The position numbers were made by a program, and so were the translations under genes. Positions 1 through 10,631 of a stretch of 64,000 nt of DNA are shown in pieces (positions within the stretch are counted from its first letter, which is position 1; each line of letters starts with the position of its first letter). Source of the stretch: Hyphomicrobiales bacterium (GTDB taxonomy: Bacteria; Pseudomonadota; Alphaproteobacteria; Rhizobiales; Rhizobiaceae); contig UBXG01000009.1 of the NCBI GenBank assembly GCA_900469475.1, forward strand, positions 1-64,000. The letters run 5' to 3'. Below the pieces are notes generated by a model that was not told the DNA's origin, searched no databases, and saw only the letters and a list, made by a program, of their open reading frames with translations.

Positions 1-634
1 CGTCAGGAGCGTAGTGGTTGCCCTTGTCGTCAGACCACCAGCTGGAGCCATAGGAAGCGCCAGAACCGCTGGAGTTCGAGTCTTCAACCGAGATCACAGC
101 CGTGAAGCCGTTGCCGGCGTCGTAGTTGTAGGTCAACTGGTTGAGTTCGTACGGACCGTCATAGATCACGTCGTCGTTGATGACGTCGCCGGCATAACCG
201 ATGTAGGAGTTGTACTGGGAGTCAGCCTTACCGACGAGGAAACCGCCGAGGCTGATGTTTGCGAACAGCAGCTTCGTGGAGGTGGAGTTGCCGTCATTCC
301 AGTCCCAACGGATGACCGTGTTGGTCTTCAGCGGGCCGTATTCGGTGTCGGTTGCCGTGTCGACGCTCAGCTCCGCACGGGTGTGCCACAGCGTACCGTT
401 ATGGCTGTTCGGGTTGTAGGCATCGTACCACTCGCCTTCGGTACGGACGCGGCCGCCGATCTTGAGGCAGGTTTCGGTGCCTGGAATGAAGAAGTAGCCA
501 GCGCCGTATGCGTCGCAGATGCGAACGTATTCCAGCGGCTCGGGCTCAGCAGCGACGATCGCGTCAGCCGCATGGGCGCCAGAAACTGCTGCCAGCGCAG
601 CAGCGGAGCCGAGAAGAAGGCTCTTGATGTTCAT
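1..634 (-). CDS. RopA-like outer membrane porin, 3' end cut by window
   Basis: The first 211 codons of a rhizobial porin. The protein begins MNIKSLLLGSAAALAAVSGA, a clear signal peptide ending near AHA, followed by AADAIVAAEPEPLEYVRICD and an ICDAYGAGYFFIPGT segment typical of the alphaproteobacterial porin family (Porin_2; RopA/Omp2b-like). Rhizobial porins are about 340 residues, so the last third or so lies outside the window. Role from the family: trimeric beta-barrel for diffusion of small hydrophilic solutes across the outer membrane. The ATG at 634 fits the signal peptide exactly. It is divergent from the thiamine operon and shows no functional link with it. Confidence 0.9.
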   Translation of the reverse strand, partial: MNIKSLLLGSAAALAAVSGAHAADAIVAAEPEPLEYVRICDAYGAGYFFIPGTETCLKIGGRVRTEGEWYDAYNPNSHNGTLWHTRAELSVDTATDTEYGPLKTNTVIRWDWNDGNSTSTKLLFANISLGGFLVGKADSQYNSYIGYAGDVINDDVIYDGPYELNQLTYNYDAGNGFTAVISVEDSNSSGSGASYGSSWWSDDKGNHYAPD

Positions 635-1251
635 TTTAAACTCCTGGTTGCAATATGCATTCCAATTTACCGCGAGTACAAAGCTGGAACACCACCCTGA
701 GGATTACGTCGGTTTAAACGCAACCGGGCAGTCCGGCAGATACGCACCTGATGTCGGCTTGAGTCCCCTCTAACCTCCATAATTCACCCCGCGGCAAAGG
801 TTTTGAAATGCCTCTACCGATCCGGCCGATTGCTCGTCCGTAAGACAGTTATGTCCTATATTTGGTTTACAAACAGCCCGTATGTTTGTCAATTCTGTGA
901 AACCCGCCCCGGCATTAGACTTGATTGCTGTTGCTTAAATGCAACTGGCGGCGGGCTGAGCCTTTTACTGCCGGAATAGTCGGCCGTCGCCAAGGTTCAA
1001 GAATTCGCACCAAATCGAGACAGCCTTCCCCAATCAGGCTCGAGATCCGGAATTTTCATCGGTACCATTTATGCGGGAACGGGCTTAGATCAAGAGCAGC
1101 GTCATCGAAGATGATGATCGCGCCTATAGGAGGCTCGCCCCTATAGAATCCAAGCCGCCCCCGCGCCACACTGGTCAATCGATTGAGAAAACGCGACCGT
1201 CGTTGCGGGGTTGACAGAGAACAAGGGTAAGGCATAGCCTTTCCGTATTCA
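635..1251. other. Intergenic region between porin and thiC riboswitch
   Basis: About 600 bases without a convincing gene. It must hold the divergent promoters for the porin and for the thiamine operon leader. Short reading frames here have neither a ribosome binding site nor family-like composition. I see only small inverted repeats, for example GTTGC-TTAAAT-GCAAC near 930-945, and no recognisable protein remnant. Confidence 0.5.
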
Positions 1252-3294
<2,043 letters not shown>

Positions 3295-3295
3295 C

Positions 3296-4273
3296 ATGCG
3301 TATTCTCGTTAAAGGGGCCGGCGTTGCCGGCCTCACGGTCGCCCACGAGCTGGTCCGGCGCGGAGCCGAGGTCACGATCTCAGATCGAAGCCGGAATTTT
3401 CATCATGCCGCCTCCTGGCTTGCCGGCGGCATGCTGGCGCCATGGTGCGAGTGCGAAAGTGCCGATGAGGCTGTACTGACGCTCGGCCGTGATTCCGCCG
3501 ATCGATGGGAAGCGATTCTGCCTGGCAGGATCGTCCGCAATGGAACGCTCGTCGTCGCGCCGAACCGCGATCAAAACGAGCTGAAGCGATTCGCCAGCCG
3601 CACGACGGACTATCGCTGGGTGGACGAAGACGACATCGCCACCCTTGAGCCTTCGCTTGCCGGCCGGTTCCGCCAGGGTCTGTTCTTTCCGCAGGAAGCG
3701 CATCTCGATCCCCGTGAGGTCCTGCAATCATTGAAGGGCGATCTATCTGCAAAAGGCGTCACCTTTATCGACGGGCTCGTGGATGACGATAGCTTCTCTG
3801 AAATCATCGATTGCACGGGGGCTGCCCGCATCGGCCGCATCCGCGATTTGCGCGGCGTGCGTGGCGAAATGCTCTATCTGCAAAGCGATGAGATCGTGCT
3901 TTCGCGCCCCGTCCGCCTGCTGCATCCACGTTTTCCCGTCTATATCGTGCCGCGCGGCGAAGGCCTGTTCATGGTCGGTGCGACGATGATCGAGACCGAC
4001 TTCAAAGGGCCGATCACCGCCCGTTCGCTGATGGAACTCTTGAACACAGCCTATTCGCTGCACCCGGCCTTTGCCGAAGCTGCCGTGGTCGAAACCGGCG
4101 CCGGCATCCGCCCTGCCTTTACAGATAACCTTCCGCGCGTGACGCGGCAGGGCAAAGCCATCCTTGTCAACGGCCTCTATCGCCATGGCTTCCTGCTCGC
4201 GCCCGCCATGGCCGAGAAAGCCGCCGATCTCGTCTTTTACGGGTACGACGAAAGGAGCCGCCAATGCGCCTGA
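3296..4273 (+). CDS. thiO: Glycine oxidase ThiO
   Basis: FAD-dependent oxidase that turns glycine into the iminoglycine (dehydroglycine) needed for the thiazole ring. The 325-residue protein starts MRILVKGAGVAGLTVAHEL, an N-terminal dinucleotide-binding fold (GAGVAG), and has the DAO-family C-terminal region with GAGIRPAFTDNLPRV and NGLYRHGFLLAP. The start at 3296 lies 1 base after the thiC stop, and its end overlaps thiS by 10 bases, so translation is probably coupled. A longer frame running back into thiC is an artefact of the overlapping reading frame. Confidence 0.95.
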   Translation: MRILVKGAGVAGLTVAHELVRRGAEVTISDRSRNFHHAASWLAGGMLAPWCECESADEAVLTLGRDSADRWEAILPGRIVRNGTLVVAPNRDQNELKRFASRTTDYRWVDEDDIATLEPSLAGRFRQGLFFPQEAHLDPREVLQSLKGDLSAKGVTFIDGLVDDDSFSEIIDCTGAARIGRIRDLRGVRGEMLYLQSDEIVLSRPVRLLHPRFPVYIVPRGEGLFMVGATMIETDFKGPITARSLMELLNTAYSLHPAFAEAAVVETGAGIRPAFTDNLPRVTRQGKAILVNGLYRHGFLLAPAMAEKAADLVFYGYDERSRQCA

Positions 4274-4461
4274 TCATCAATGGCGAAGCGCAGATTGTTG
4301 AAGCAACGACGCTTTTGCAACTTCTCACGGCTCTCGAATATGAGGGCGAGTGGCTGGCAACCGCCGTCAACGGCGAACTCGTCCATAGCGAGGAACGCGG
4401 CGACCATATCCTAACCGACGATGACAGGATCGAGATCCTGACGCCAATGCAGGGAGGCTGA
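4264..4461 (+). CDS. thiS: Sulfur carrier protein ThiS
   Basis: Ubiquitin-like sulfur carrier for thiazole formation. It is 65 residues, the usual length, and ends in the Gly-Gly tail (PMQGG) that is adenylated and converted to a thiocarboxylate. It begins [20 protein letters not shown], matching the family beta-grasp start. It overlaps the end of thiO and is followed 2 bases later by thiG, whose product forms a complex with ThiS. No ThiF adenylase is seen in the window, so activation must come from a gene elsewhere. Confidence 0.95.
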   Translation: MRLIINGEAQIVEATTLLQLLTALEYEGEWLATAVNGELVHSEERGDHILTDDDRIEILTPMQGG

Positions 4462-4463
4462 CC

Positions 4464-5237
4464 ATGCTTGAACTCTACGGAACCCAAATTACATCGCGCC
4501 TTCTTCTCGGCACGGCGCGCTACCCCTCCCCGGCCGTACTGGCGGAAGCCGTCAAACGTTCGCAAACCGGGATCGCGACTGTATCGCTGCGCCGGGAAAC
4601 GGCGGGCGGGCGTAATGGGGGCACATTCTTTGAGATGATTCGCGAACTCGGCGTTCGCGTCCTTCCCAATACAGCAGGCTGCCACGGCGTATCCGAAGCG
4701 GTTCTAACCGCGAAAATGGCGCGCGAGGTCTTTCGGACCAATTGGATCAAGCTCGAGGTGATCGGCAATCACGATACGCTGCAGCCCGACGTTTTCGCGC
4801 TGGTGGAGGCGGCGAGAATCCTCACCGATGACGGCTTCGAGGTCTTTCCCTACACGACAGACGATCTCATCGTCGCCGAGCGGCTGCTGGAAGCCGGATG
4901 CAAGGTGCTGATGCCCTGGTGCGCGCCGATCGGAACGGCGGCCGGACCGCTCAATCTATCCGCTCTGCGATCGATGCGGGCACATTTTCCTGAGGTTCCA
5001 CTGGTAGTGGATGCCGGCATCGGCAGACCTTCGCATGCAGCGACCGTCATGGAGCTCGGCTTCGATGCCGTGCTGCTCAACACAGCGGTTGCCGGGGCTG
5101 GCGATCCGGTCGCGATGGCGGAAGCCTTCGCCAAGGCTATCGATGCCGGCCGGCAGGCATACGGCGCCGGCATGCTTGAGCCGCGCGATATGGCGGTGCC
5201 ATCGACACCAGTGATCGGAAAGCCGGTGTTCGCATGA
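4464..5237 (+). CDS. thiG: Thiazole synthase ThiG
   Basis: TIM-barrel enzyme that joins deoxyxylulose 5-phosphate, dehydroglycine and sulfur from ThiS into the thiazole phosphate. The 257-residue length is normal. The Schiff-base lysine is K96 within [17 protein letters not shown], and the phosphate-binding segments [17 protein letters not shown] and [15 protein letters not shown] are present. It overlaps thiE by 4 bases (ATGA), a typical coupled arrangement. Confidence 0.97.
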   Translation: MLELYGTQITSRLLLGTARYPSPAVLAEAVKRSQTGIATVSLRRETAGGRNGGTFFEMIRELGVRVLPNTAGCHGVSEAVLTAKMAREVFRTNWIKLEVIGNHDTLQPDVFALVEAARILTDDGFEVFPYTTDDLIVAERLLEAGCKVLMPWCAPIGTAAGPLNLSALRSMRAHFPEVPLVVDAGIGRPSHAATVMELGFDAVLLNTAVAGAGDPVAMAEAFAKAIDAGRQAYGAGMLEPRDMAVPSTPVIGKPVFA

Positions 5238-5845
5238 CGCTCGATCCCTTCTACCTCATCGTCGATAGCGCCGCCTGGATCAGGCGATTGGTGCCGCTCG
5301 GCGTCAAGCTGGTACAGTTGCGCATCAAGGATCGCTCAACGCCTGAGATCCGCGCGGAAATTCGCGAGGCGAAGGCAATTTGCGCCGCGCATGAGTGCCA
5401 ATTGATCGTCAACGACTATTGGCAGCTGGCAATCGAGGAGGGTTGCGATTTCATCCATCTCGGCCAGGAGGATCTCGCTTCTGCCGATCTCTCCGCCATA
5501 CGGGATGCCGGATTGAAGCTGGGGCTTTCGACACATGACGAGGCGGAGCTGGAGACGGCGCTTGCTGCCGAACCCGATTATATAGCGCTGGGGCCGATCT
5601 ATCCGACCGTCCTCAAGGTTATGCTCTGGGCACCCCAAGGCCTCGATCGGATCGGCGCGTGGAAGGCGCGCATCGGCAATCGGCCTCTCGTTGCGATCGG
5701 CGGCCTGACGGTCGAACGTCTTGCGGGCGTATTCGAGCATGGCGCCGATATCGCCGCGGTCGTAACGGATATCACCCGCAATGCCGACCCCGAATCGCGA
5801 ACGCTCGAATGGGTGGCGGCGAGCCGGCAGACGCCTCCAAATTGA
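5234..5845 (+). CDS. thiE: Thiamine-phosphate synthase ThiE
   Basis: Couples HMP pyrophosphate with thiazole phosphate to give thiamine phosphate. The 203-residue protein has the TenI/ThiE TIM-barrel signatures: [10 protein letters not shown] near the start, [29 protein letters not shown] and [12 protein letters not shown]. It is last in the operon. HMP-P kinase (ThiD) and thiamine-phosphate kinase (ThiL) are not in the window, so the pathway is completed elsewhere. Confidence 0.95.
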   Translation: MTLDPFYLIVDSAAWIRRLVPLGVKLVQLRIKDRSTPEIRAEIREAKAICAAHECQLIVNDYWQLAIEEGCDFIHLGQEDLASADLSAIRDAGLKLGLSTHDEAELETALAAEPDYIALGPIYPTVLKVMLWAPQGLDRIGAWKARIGNRPLVAIGGLTVERLAGVFEHGADIAAVVTDITRNADPESRTLEWVAASRQTPPN

Positions 5846-6006
5846 CAAGATCGCCCCTCAGGAGCCCATGCAAGGGGCTATTTTCAGCCGCTATTGCCCG
5901 ATGAACGGGCCATTCATAGAATATTCAGCTGAACATAATCATGCTGAAGGCGTTAATTAGATGACTCGCGTATTCGCTGAGCACAAAGACTGCTTTGGAG
6001 GTAGTC

Positions 6007-6351
6007 ATGATAAAGAAGACGGTTCTTACGGTTTTGCTGGCCGCTACGGTCGTAGGCGGCGCATTGGCGCCCGTCAGCAGCGCACAGGCACAGTATTACG
6101 ACGGCCATCGCGGTGACTGGCGCGGCCATGACGATTGGCGTCGTCATCACCACCATGGCAATGGGGGCGCGATCGCCGGCGGCGTTGCTGCCGGTCTTCT
6201 CGGCGGCCTGCTTGTTGGCGGCGCTCTTGCCAACAGGGGCCCGGTTTATGAAGTCGCCCCGCCGCCGCCCAGGTGCTGGTACGAGGATCGCCGCGTCCAG
6301 AACGAGTATGACTATGGCTGGCATTACGAGCGCATTCGCGTTTGTAATTAG
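6007..6351 (+). CDS. Small secreted Gly/His-rich protein, function unknown
   Basis: A 114-residue protein with a signal peptide (MIKKTVLTVLLAATVVGGALAP, cleavage near AQAQ). It then has a His/Arg/Asp-rich stretch (DWRGHDDWRRHHHH), a Gly/Ala-rich segment GGAIAGGVAAGLLGGLLVGG that could be a membrane-inserting or glycine-zipper-like region, and a C-terminal part with two cysteines. The start is set by GGAGG at 5997-6001, five bases before the ATG at 6007. A TTG 12 bases upstream is less likely because it overlaps that site. Similar small exported proteins are common in Rhizobiales, but I know no assigned function. Confidence 0.75.
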   Translation: MIKKTVLTVLLAATVVGGALAPVSSAQAQYYDGHRGDWRGHDDWRRHHHHGNGGAIAGGVAAGLLGGLLVGGALANRGPVYEVAPPPPRCWYEDRRVQNEYDYGWHYERIRVCN

Positions 6352-6356
6352 GCAAT

Positions 6357-6440
6357 AAACGATGCGTCCGCCCGAATGGAGGCATCGTTTGATGGATATT
6401 CGGATTTGCCGGCGGCCGGAACCGCCGGCAAATTTATTTT
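6357..6440 (+). terminator. Hairpins after the small secreted protein gene
   Basis: Two stems follow the stop codon. AAACGATGC at 6357-6365 pairs with GCATCGTTT at 6382-6390. A perfect 11-bp stem, 6405-6415 with 6422-6432 and a 6-base loop, is followed by TTTATTTTAT. The second is a strong intrinsic terminator and probably serves both convergent genes (small protein on +, DUF1989 gene on -). Confidence 0.8.
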
Positions 6441-6450
6441 ATGCGGTAAA

Positions 6451-7323
6451 TTATAGTCCGTGCGTCCTCGGATAGGCATTGCGCTCCGGGAATGTTCGCC
6501 CGGCAAGGGTTTCCGGTTCGGGTCGCCAAATTTCGACGAGCAAGGGATAGCAGGGCACCGTATCGCTCGAATGTTCGCTGCCACAATCGCCGCCGGGGCA
6601 GGCCGAAAGCGCGCCGAGCAGATCGATCTCCGCGAAGAACTCGAGGAAGTCGCCCGGCCGCACGGGACTCGCCTTCATAAAATACTGGTGGGTGTCGCGC
6701 GTAAATCCGGTACACATGAACACGTTCAGCACGTCGTGAACGTGAAACTCGGCCTCTTGCACAGGGATGTTCATTTCCTTGGCGAGCGCGCGTGACAGGT
6801 TTGAATGGCAGCAACGGTGATAGTCGTCGCCGTTCAGCAGCCGGTTCGTATAGGGATCGCAGCGCGTGCCGATGACGTCGTGAACGCCGGCTCCATCCGC
6901 GTCCCAGCCATACCAGCCAAGCGTATCATGGGTGATCGTCGCCATCGGCCGCAGATAGGGCAACGTGCTCCACAGCCGATCGCCGACACCGACATGGGTG
7001 GCATGCAAAGCCCGCGTCTTGCCGCTGAAGAAGCGCTCAGAAAGATCGGCAGCATTCCACAGATTGAGATCGCCCACCTGCGCGCCCTCGACGCTGACGA
7101 TCCGGAAGAAATGTCCCTTCGGCACGCGAAAACTGCCGCCTTCGCGCGCAGGCACGATGATTTCGGCAATCTTTGTCATAGTTTGCCTTGCCGCCCGCAG
7201 CACTTCCATATCGACCGACGGCAGCGTTCCGTTCGGGTAGACGACAACGGGGGGCTTGCCGCGCCGCTCCTCGGCATCGGCGGGTGCTGGCATATCGGAA
7301 ATACTGTTCATGGCGGCTTTCAT
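6451..7323 (-). CDS. DUF1989 / urea carboxylase-associated family protein
   Basis: A 290-residue protein of the DUF1989 family. Visible features are PAREGGSFRVPKGHFFRIV, GDLNLWNAADLSERF, an RCDPYTNRLLNG segment, HRCCHSN and NVFMCTGF, with conserved Cys/His residues that could bind a metal. In other bacteria relatives sit next to urea carboxylase or amidohydrolase genes and are often called urea carboxylase-associated, but their exact reaction is poorly defined. No urea carboxylase is nearby. It is divergent from a GcvA-like LysR gene 114 bases away, which is the likely regulator. Confidence 0.75.
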   Translation of the reverse strand: MKAAMNSISDMPAPADAEERRGKPPVVVYPNGTLPSVDMEVLRAARQTMTKIAEIIVPAREGGSFRVPKGHFFRIVSVEGAQVGDLNLWNAADLSERFFSGKTRALHATHVGVGDRLWSTLPYLRPMATITHDTLGWYGWDADGAGVHDVIGTRCDPYTNRLLNGDDYHRCCHSNLSRALAKEMNIPVQEAEFHVHDVLNVFMCTGFTRDTHQYFMKASPVRPGDFLEFFAEIDLLGALSACPGGDCGSEHSSDTVPCYPLLVEIWRPEPETLAGRTFPERNAYPRTHGL

Positions 7324-7437
7324 CCCTCACCGATCTGACAAGAAGACATTCGTCTCGGCAGCACTGTAAGCATACCAGCTCCTTGCGCAACGGTGATCGC
7401 GCTTGCGCTTTGGCTAAGTCTTACTTAGCCTGTTGGA

Positions 7438-8298
7438 ATGCAACATGTCCCCCTTGCCTCCCTTCGCGCCTTCGAGGCAGCCATTCGCCATGAGAGTTTT
7501 GCCAAGGCGGCAGCTGAGCTCAATCTCACGGCCGCGGGCGTTAGCCAGCATGTCCGTACCTTGGAGGAATGGCTCGGCATCAAGCTCTTTACGCGCCATG
7601 CCCGTGGTGTCACGGCGACGATGGCCGGCCGTGAATTCGGGGCTGCCGTTGCAAACGGTCTCGGGCATATCGATATCGCCGCCCGGCGGCTGCGGTTTGC
7701 CACCAATATTCGGCCGGTCAGCGTGGCCTGCATCGCTTCCGTCGCCACGCGTTGGCTGATACCCCGGCTGACCGCATTCAAGAAAGAATACCCCGAAATC
7801 CAGATCAATATCGTCTATGCACTCGATGCGAGGACGCCGGAGGAGGCAAGCGTCGATCTTCTGATCCGCCACGGACCAAGGCCTTCGACGCATGCCATCT
7901 CGCTATTGACGGCCGAAACGCGGCCGACCTGTTCGAGAGAATATGAGCGCCGTCACGGACCGATCAGGACGCCAGCCGATCTCCTTGATCTCGACCTCCT
8001 GCACGATGAAACGACGGCCGCATGGACACGCTGGTTCGCCCTCGAAGGTATCCACCAGCCTCCAAGAGCCGGCCCGATCTTTGCCGATTTCGGCTTGATG
8101 ATCGGGTCCGTCATCGGCGGTCAAGGTGTGGGCCTCTGCCCCTCGGCCTTGATCTCGTATGAATTGGCCAACGGCACGTTGATCACCCTGTTCGACACAC
8201 CGTTGGATATGGACAAATTCTATTGGCTACTGCCGGCGCGCCGGCTTTCCAGCGAAGCGGAGACATTTCGCGACTGGCTGGTTTCCATTAGCAAGTAG
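7438..8298 (+). CDS. LysR-family regulator (GcvA-like)
   Basis: A 286-residue LysR transcription factor. The N-terminal winged helix-turn-helix is plain (LASLRAFEAAIRHESFAKAA to TAAGVSQHVRTLEEWLG), followed by a substrate-binding domain with the GcvA-type ending. It starts close to the promoter of the divergent DUF1989 gene, the usual LysR arrangement, so it probably controls that gene. The effector is unknown. A decayed fragment of a similar protein lies about 1.2 kb downstream at 9451-9545. Confidence 0.9.
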   Translation: MQHVPLASLRAFEAAIRHESFAKAAAELNLTAAGVSQHVRTLEEWLGIKLFTRHARGVTATMAGREFGAAVANGLGHIDIAARRLRFATNIRPVSVACIASVATRWLIPRLTAFKKEYPEIQINIVYALDARTPEEASVDLLIRHGPRPSTHAISLLTAETRPTCSREYERRHGPIRTPADLLDLDLLHDETTAAWTRWFALEGIHQPPRAGPIFADFGLMIGSVIGGQGVGLCPSALISYELANGTLITLFDTPLDMDKFYWLLPARRLSSEAETFRDWLVSISK

Positions 8299-8443
8299 AA
8301 TACAGAGAAGCGATGGCTGCGGTCATTTGCAAACCGATATTCGCGGCCTGGCACGTTTCGTTACACACATGCCCTGATCGCCTTTACCGAATTGCAACCA
8401 GAAGGAGTTAAACCCTAACGTTTACCGGCGCGGAGATTTCAAC

Positions 8444-9403
8444 ATGCAGGATATCAATCGTTCCCGAGTTCTATTAACGGTGGGTACCGCGTCGTCTTAC
8501 TGTCTTGTCCCATTATTGGCATACATCACCACCCTCAAGCTCAAATTAGATGGAACCTGGAACGCGATTCTACTCGTAGCATTCTTCACCTGCGTACTAA
8601 GCGTCGTTGCGTCACGATTCAAATGGGTGACCCTTCGTGCCACCATCGAATGTCTTGGCTGCGGATTTCTGCTCATTATACCAATCACGATTTCGACCTA
8701 CATAGCCGCGAAGCTTAACTTCCCGCTTGCAGATGCGCAGCTAGCGCGATGGGACAGCATGCTCGGCGTCGATTGGCCTTTCATAATGAGATGGGTCGAT
8801 GAGCACAGCCTTGCGGCCGAGGTCTTTAATCGCGCCTATAGAACCTTCAGCTATCAGCTGATTTTATACCCAATTGTGCTGATTGTGTTTAACAAGATCA
8901 ACCAGGCATACCAGATGGTATCTGTCTATGGTTTGCTCTGCTTCCTGGCTAGCGCCGTTTCTATCTTTTGGCCAGCTCTTGGCACGTATACATTTTATCA
9001 GTTCGATGCCAGCACGCTGAAGAACCTGGATGCGACCTATGGATACTTCTTTCTTGAACAATTCCAAGCCGTCCGGGATAACCCAGATTTCGTCTGGAGC
9101 CTTGAGCAAAGCGTGGGAATCGTGACCTTTCCCTCAGTTCATGCAGCAGTCGCGACACTATGTGCATGGGCGATATGGCCTGTGCGCCTGTTACGCTATC
9201 CCGTCTTGGTTTTGAACATCGCCATGGCTTTATCGGCTGTACCCGCTGCCAATCACTACTTTATCGACGTGATCGCCGGCTGTTTGGTAGCACTTGTCTC
9301 CGTCATCCTTGTCAGGTCCGTCACCCAGTCTCGCGAGGGGATCTTCCCTGAATTAATGAGACTTCGGCTTAGCACGAAGAAGGTCAACCTTTCACCTGAG
9401 TAA
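8444..9403 (+). CDS. PAP2-superfamily integral membrane phosphatase/transferase-like protein
   Basis: A 319-residue membrane protein with at least six hydrophobic segments (about residues 12-30, 38-56, 66-88, 135-150, 155-178, 235-290). The C-terminal half carries PAP2-like motifs: VTFPSVHAAVATLCAWA, with the loop histidine, and AANHYFIDVIAG, with the H-x3-D pair. This places it with the lipid phosphatase/inositol-phosphotransferase-like branch, which acts on phospholipid or polyprenyl phosphate headgroups at the membrane. The sequence looks lower in GC than its neighbours, hinting at transfer. It has no operon partners. Confidence 0.75.
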   Translation: MQDINRSRVLLTVGTASSYCLVPLLAYITTLKLKLDGTWNAILLVAFFTCVLSVVASRFKWVTLRATIECLGCGFLLIIPITISTYIAAKLNFPLADAQLARWDSMLGVDWPFIMRWVDEHSLAAEVFNRAYRTFSYQLILYPIVLIVFNKINQAYQMVSVYGLLCFLASAVSIFWPALGTYTFYQFDASTLKNLDATYGYFFLEQFQAVRDNPDFVWSLEQSVGIVTFPSVHAAVATLCAWAIWPVRLLRYPVLVLNIAMALSAVPAANHYFIDVIAGCLVALVSVILVRSVTQSREGIFPELMRLRLSTKKVNLSPE

Positions 9404-9450
9404 TTCAGAAAGCGATCACACCTCGTTGCCGCAATGAAGGAATATAGACC

Positions 9451-9545
9451 GCATTGAATTGGCCTATACTGATGACATTCAGAAAGAAAGATCCTGAGAT
9501 TCAAATTAATATCGTCTACGCGCCCAATACGAAAACGCGGCCGCG
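9451..9545 (+). pseudogene. Remnant of a LysR (GcvA-like) substrate-binding domain
   Basis: Read from 9469 in frame, this stretch gives LMTFRKKDPEIQINIVYAPN, which matches LTAFKKEYPEIQINIVYALD in the LysR protein encoded at 7438-8298, including ten identical residues in a row. Most matching codons differ at the third base, so this is a relic of an old homologue, not a fresh copy. After about 25 codons the similarity breaks (KTRPRHAF), possibly by an internal deletion. There is no start, no helix-turn-helix and no room for a gene. Confidence 0.55.
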
Positions 9546-9556
9546 ACATGCCTTCC

Positions 9557-10579
9557 TCAGAGGCCTTCGGCCGTAACGGTCAGAAAACGGACCGGCTCGA
9601 GATCGATGTCGGTATCGATCAGGCCCAGCCGCTTCAGCGTCAGATCGATGGCGCGGCGGGCTTGAACCTCCGGAGCCTGATCGAGAACGATCGTCATCAA
9701 ACCCTCCTTCAGATAGCCGCGCGTCGCATCGGACAATTCGTGCCCGACCCAGAATACCGGCCGCTGGCGATAGCGGCGCAGAACCGTCGCAATCGCGGCA
9801 TTGTCGCCGCCGGCGCTATAAAGGCCGATAATATCGGGATACCGGGCGACGGCGTTGGTCAGCAGCTCGATCGTCTTCATTTCATCGTCCTCATCGAACA
9901 TGACTTCAACGAAGCGATGCGATGGGTTCGCATGATCGAGCAGATAGTTGGAAAAGCCGCGGATACGCGCTTTGTGGTTCTCGTAAGCGCCGCTGTGGCA
10001 GAGCGCGACGAAAGTGCCGGAGATATTCGACTGCATGCGCGCCATGTAGAAGGCGGCGGTGCGACCGGCCGCCTCATTATCGATGCCGACGTAAGGCAGC
10101 TCCAGTGCTGGCCGCGTCATGATCTGCACGACAGGAATGCCACTGCTGACAGCCTTGCGGATGCTTCCGACCACATCGGGATGATCGGGCGCAACGACGA
10201 TCAGCGCGGAGCGCCGTGCCTGTGGATTGGTGATATGACGCGAAAAATCGGCAGGATCGTCTTCCCTGGCGAAAGTCCGCTGGATCTGGATATCCTTGTC
10301 GAGCAAGGCGGCGATGCGCTCGAAAGCGCGATTGAGCCTTGAATAGAAATAGGTTTCAGGCCGCAGCAGCACGACCTCGATGCGCACCAGACCATGCCTG
10401 ATCCCCGCAGGCGGCGTGCGGTAGCCGAGCCGCTTGGCCGCGATGAAGATCTTTTCCGCCGTTTCCGGCAAAACATTGCCGCGGCCGTTGAGCGCACGCT
10501 CGACGGTGGCTGCTCCCACACCCGCGGCGGCCGCCACATCCTTCAACGTAACCTTGGCCACGCTTTCCTCATTTTCCAA
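9557..10579 (-). CDS. LacI-family transcriptional regulator
   Basis: A 340-residue LacI/GalR repressor. The headpiece VTLKDVAAAAGVGAATVERALNGRG is at residues 10-34, followed by a periplasmic-binding-like sugar domain with type-1 LacI features (GIPVVQIMTRP, YVGIDNEAAGRTAAFYM). The C-terminal QAPEVQARRAIDL is typical. It could also start at the GTG seven codons in. No sugar operon lies beside it, so its target is not visible here. A LysR gene lies just upstream on the same strand, 52 bases away. Confidence 0.88.
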   Translation of the reverse strand: MENEESVAKVTLKDVAAAAGVGAATVERALNGRGNVLPETAEKIFIAAKRLGYRTPPAGIRHGLVRIEVVLLRPETYFYSRLNRAFERIAALLDKDIQIQRTFAREDDPADFSRHITNPQARRSALIVVAPDHPDVVGSIRKAVSSGIPVVQIMTRPALELPYVGIDNEAAGRTAAFYMARMQSNISGTFVALCHSGAYENHKARIRGFSNYLLDHANPSHRFVEVMFDEDDEMKTIELLTNAVARYPDIIGLYSAGGDNAAIATVLRRYRQRPVFWVGHELSDATRGYLKEGLMTIVLDQAPEVQARRAIDLTLKRLGLIDTDIDLEPVRFLTVTAEGL

Positions 10580-10631
10580 CCCGATGATCAGATTTGATCA
10601 TGAATTCGCGATAGATGAAAGAGGGGGAATT

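Noticed and set aside
925..1146. 73-codon frame before thiC
   Set aside because: Arg/Ser-rich product without a ribosome binding site in a promoter/leader region.
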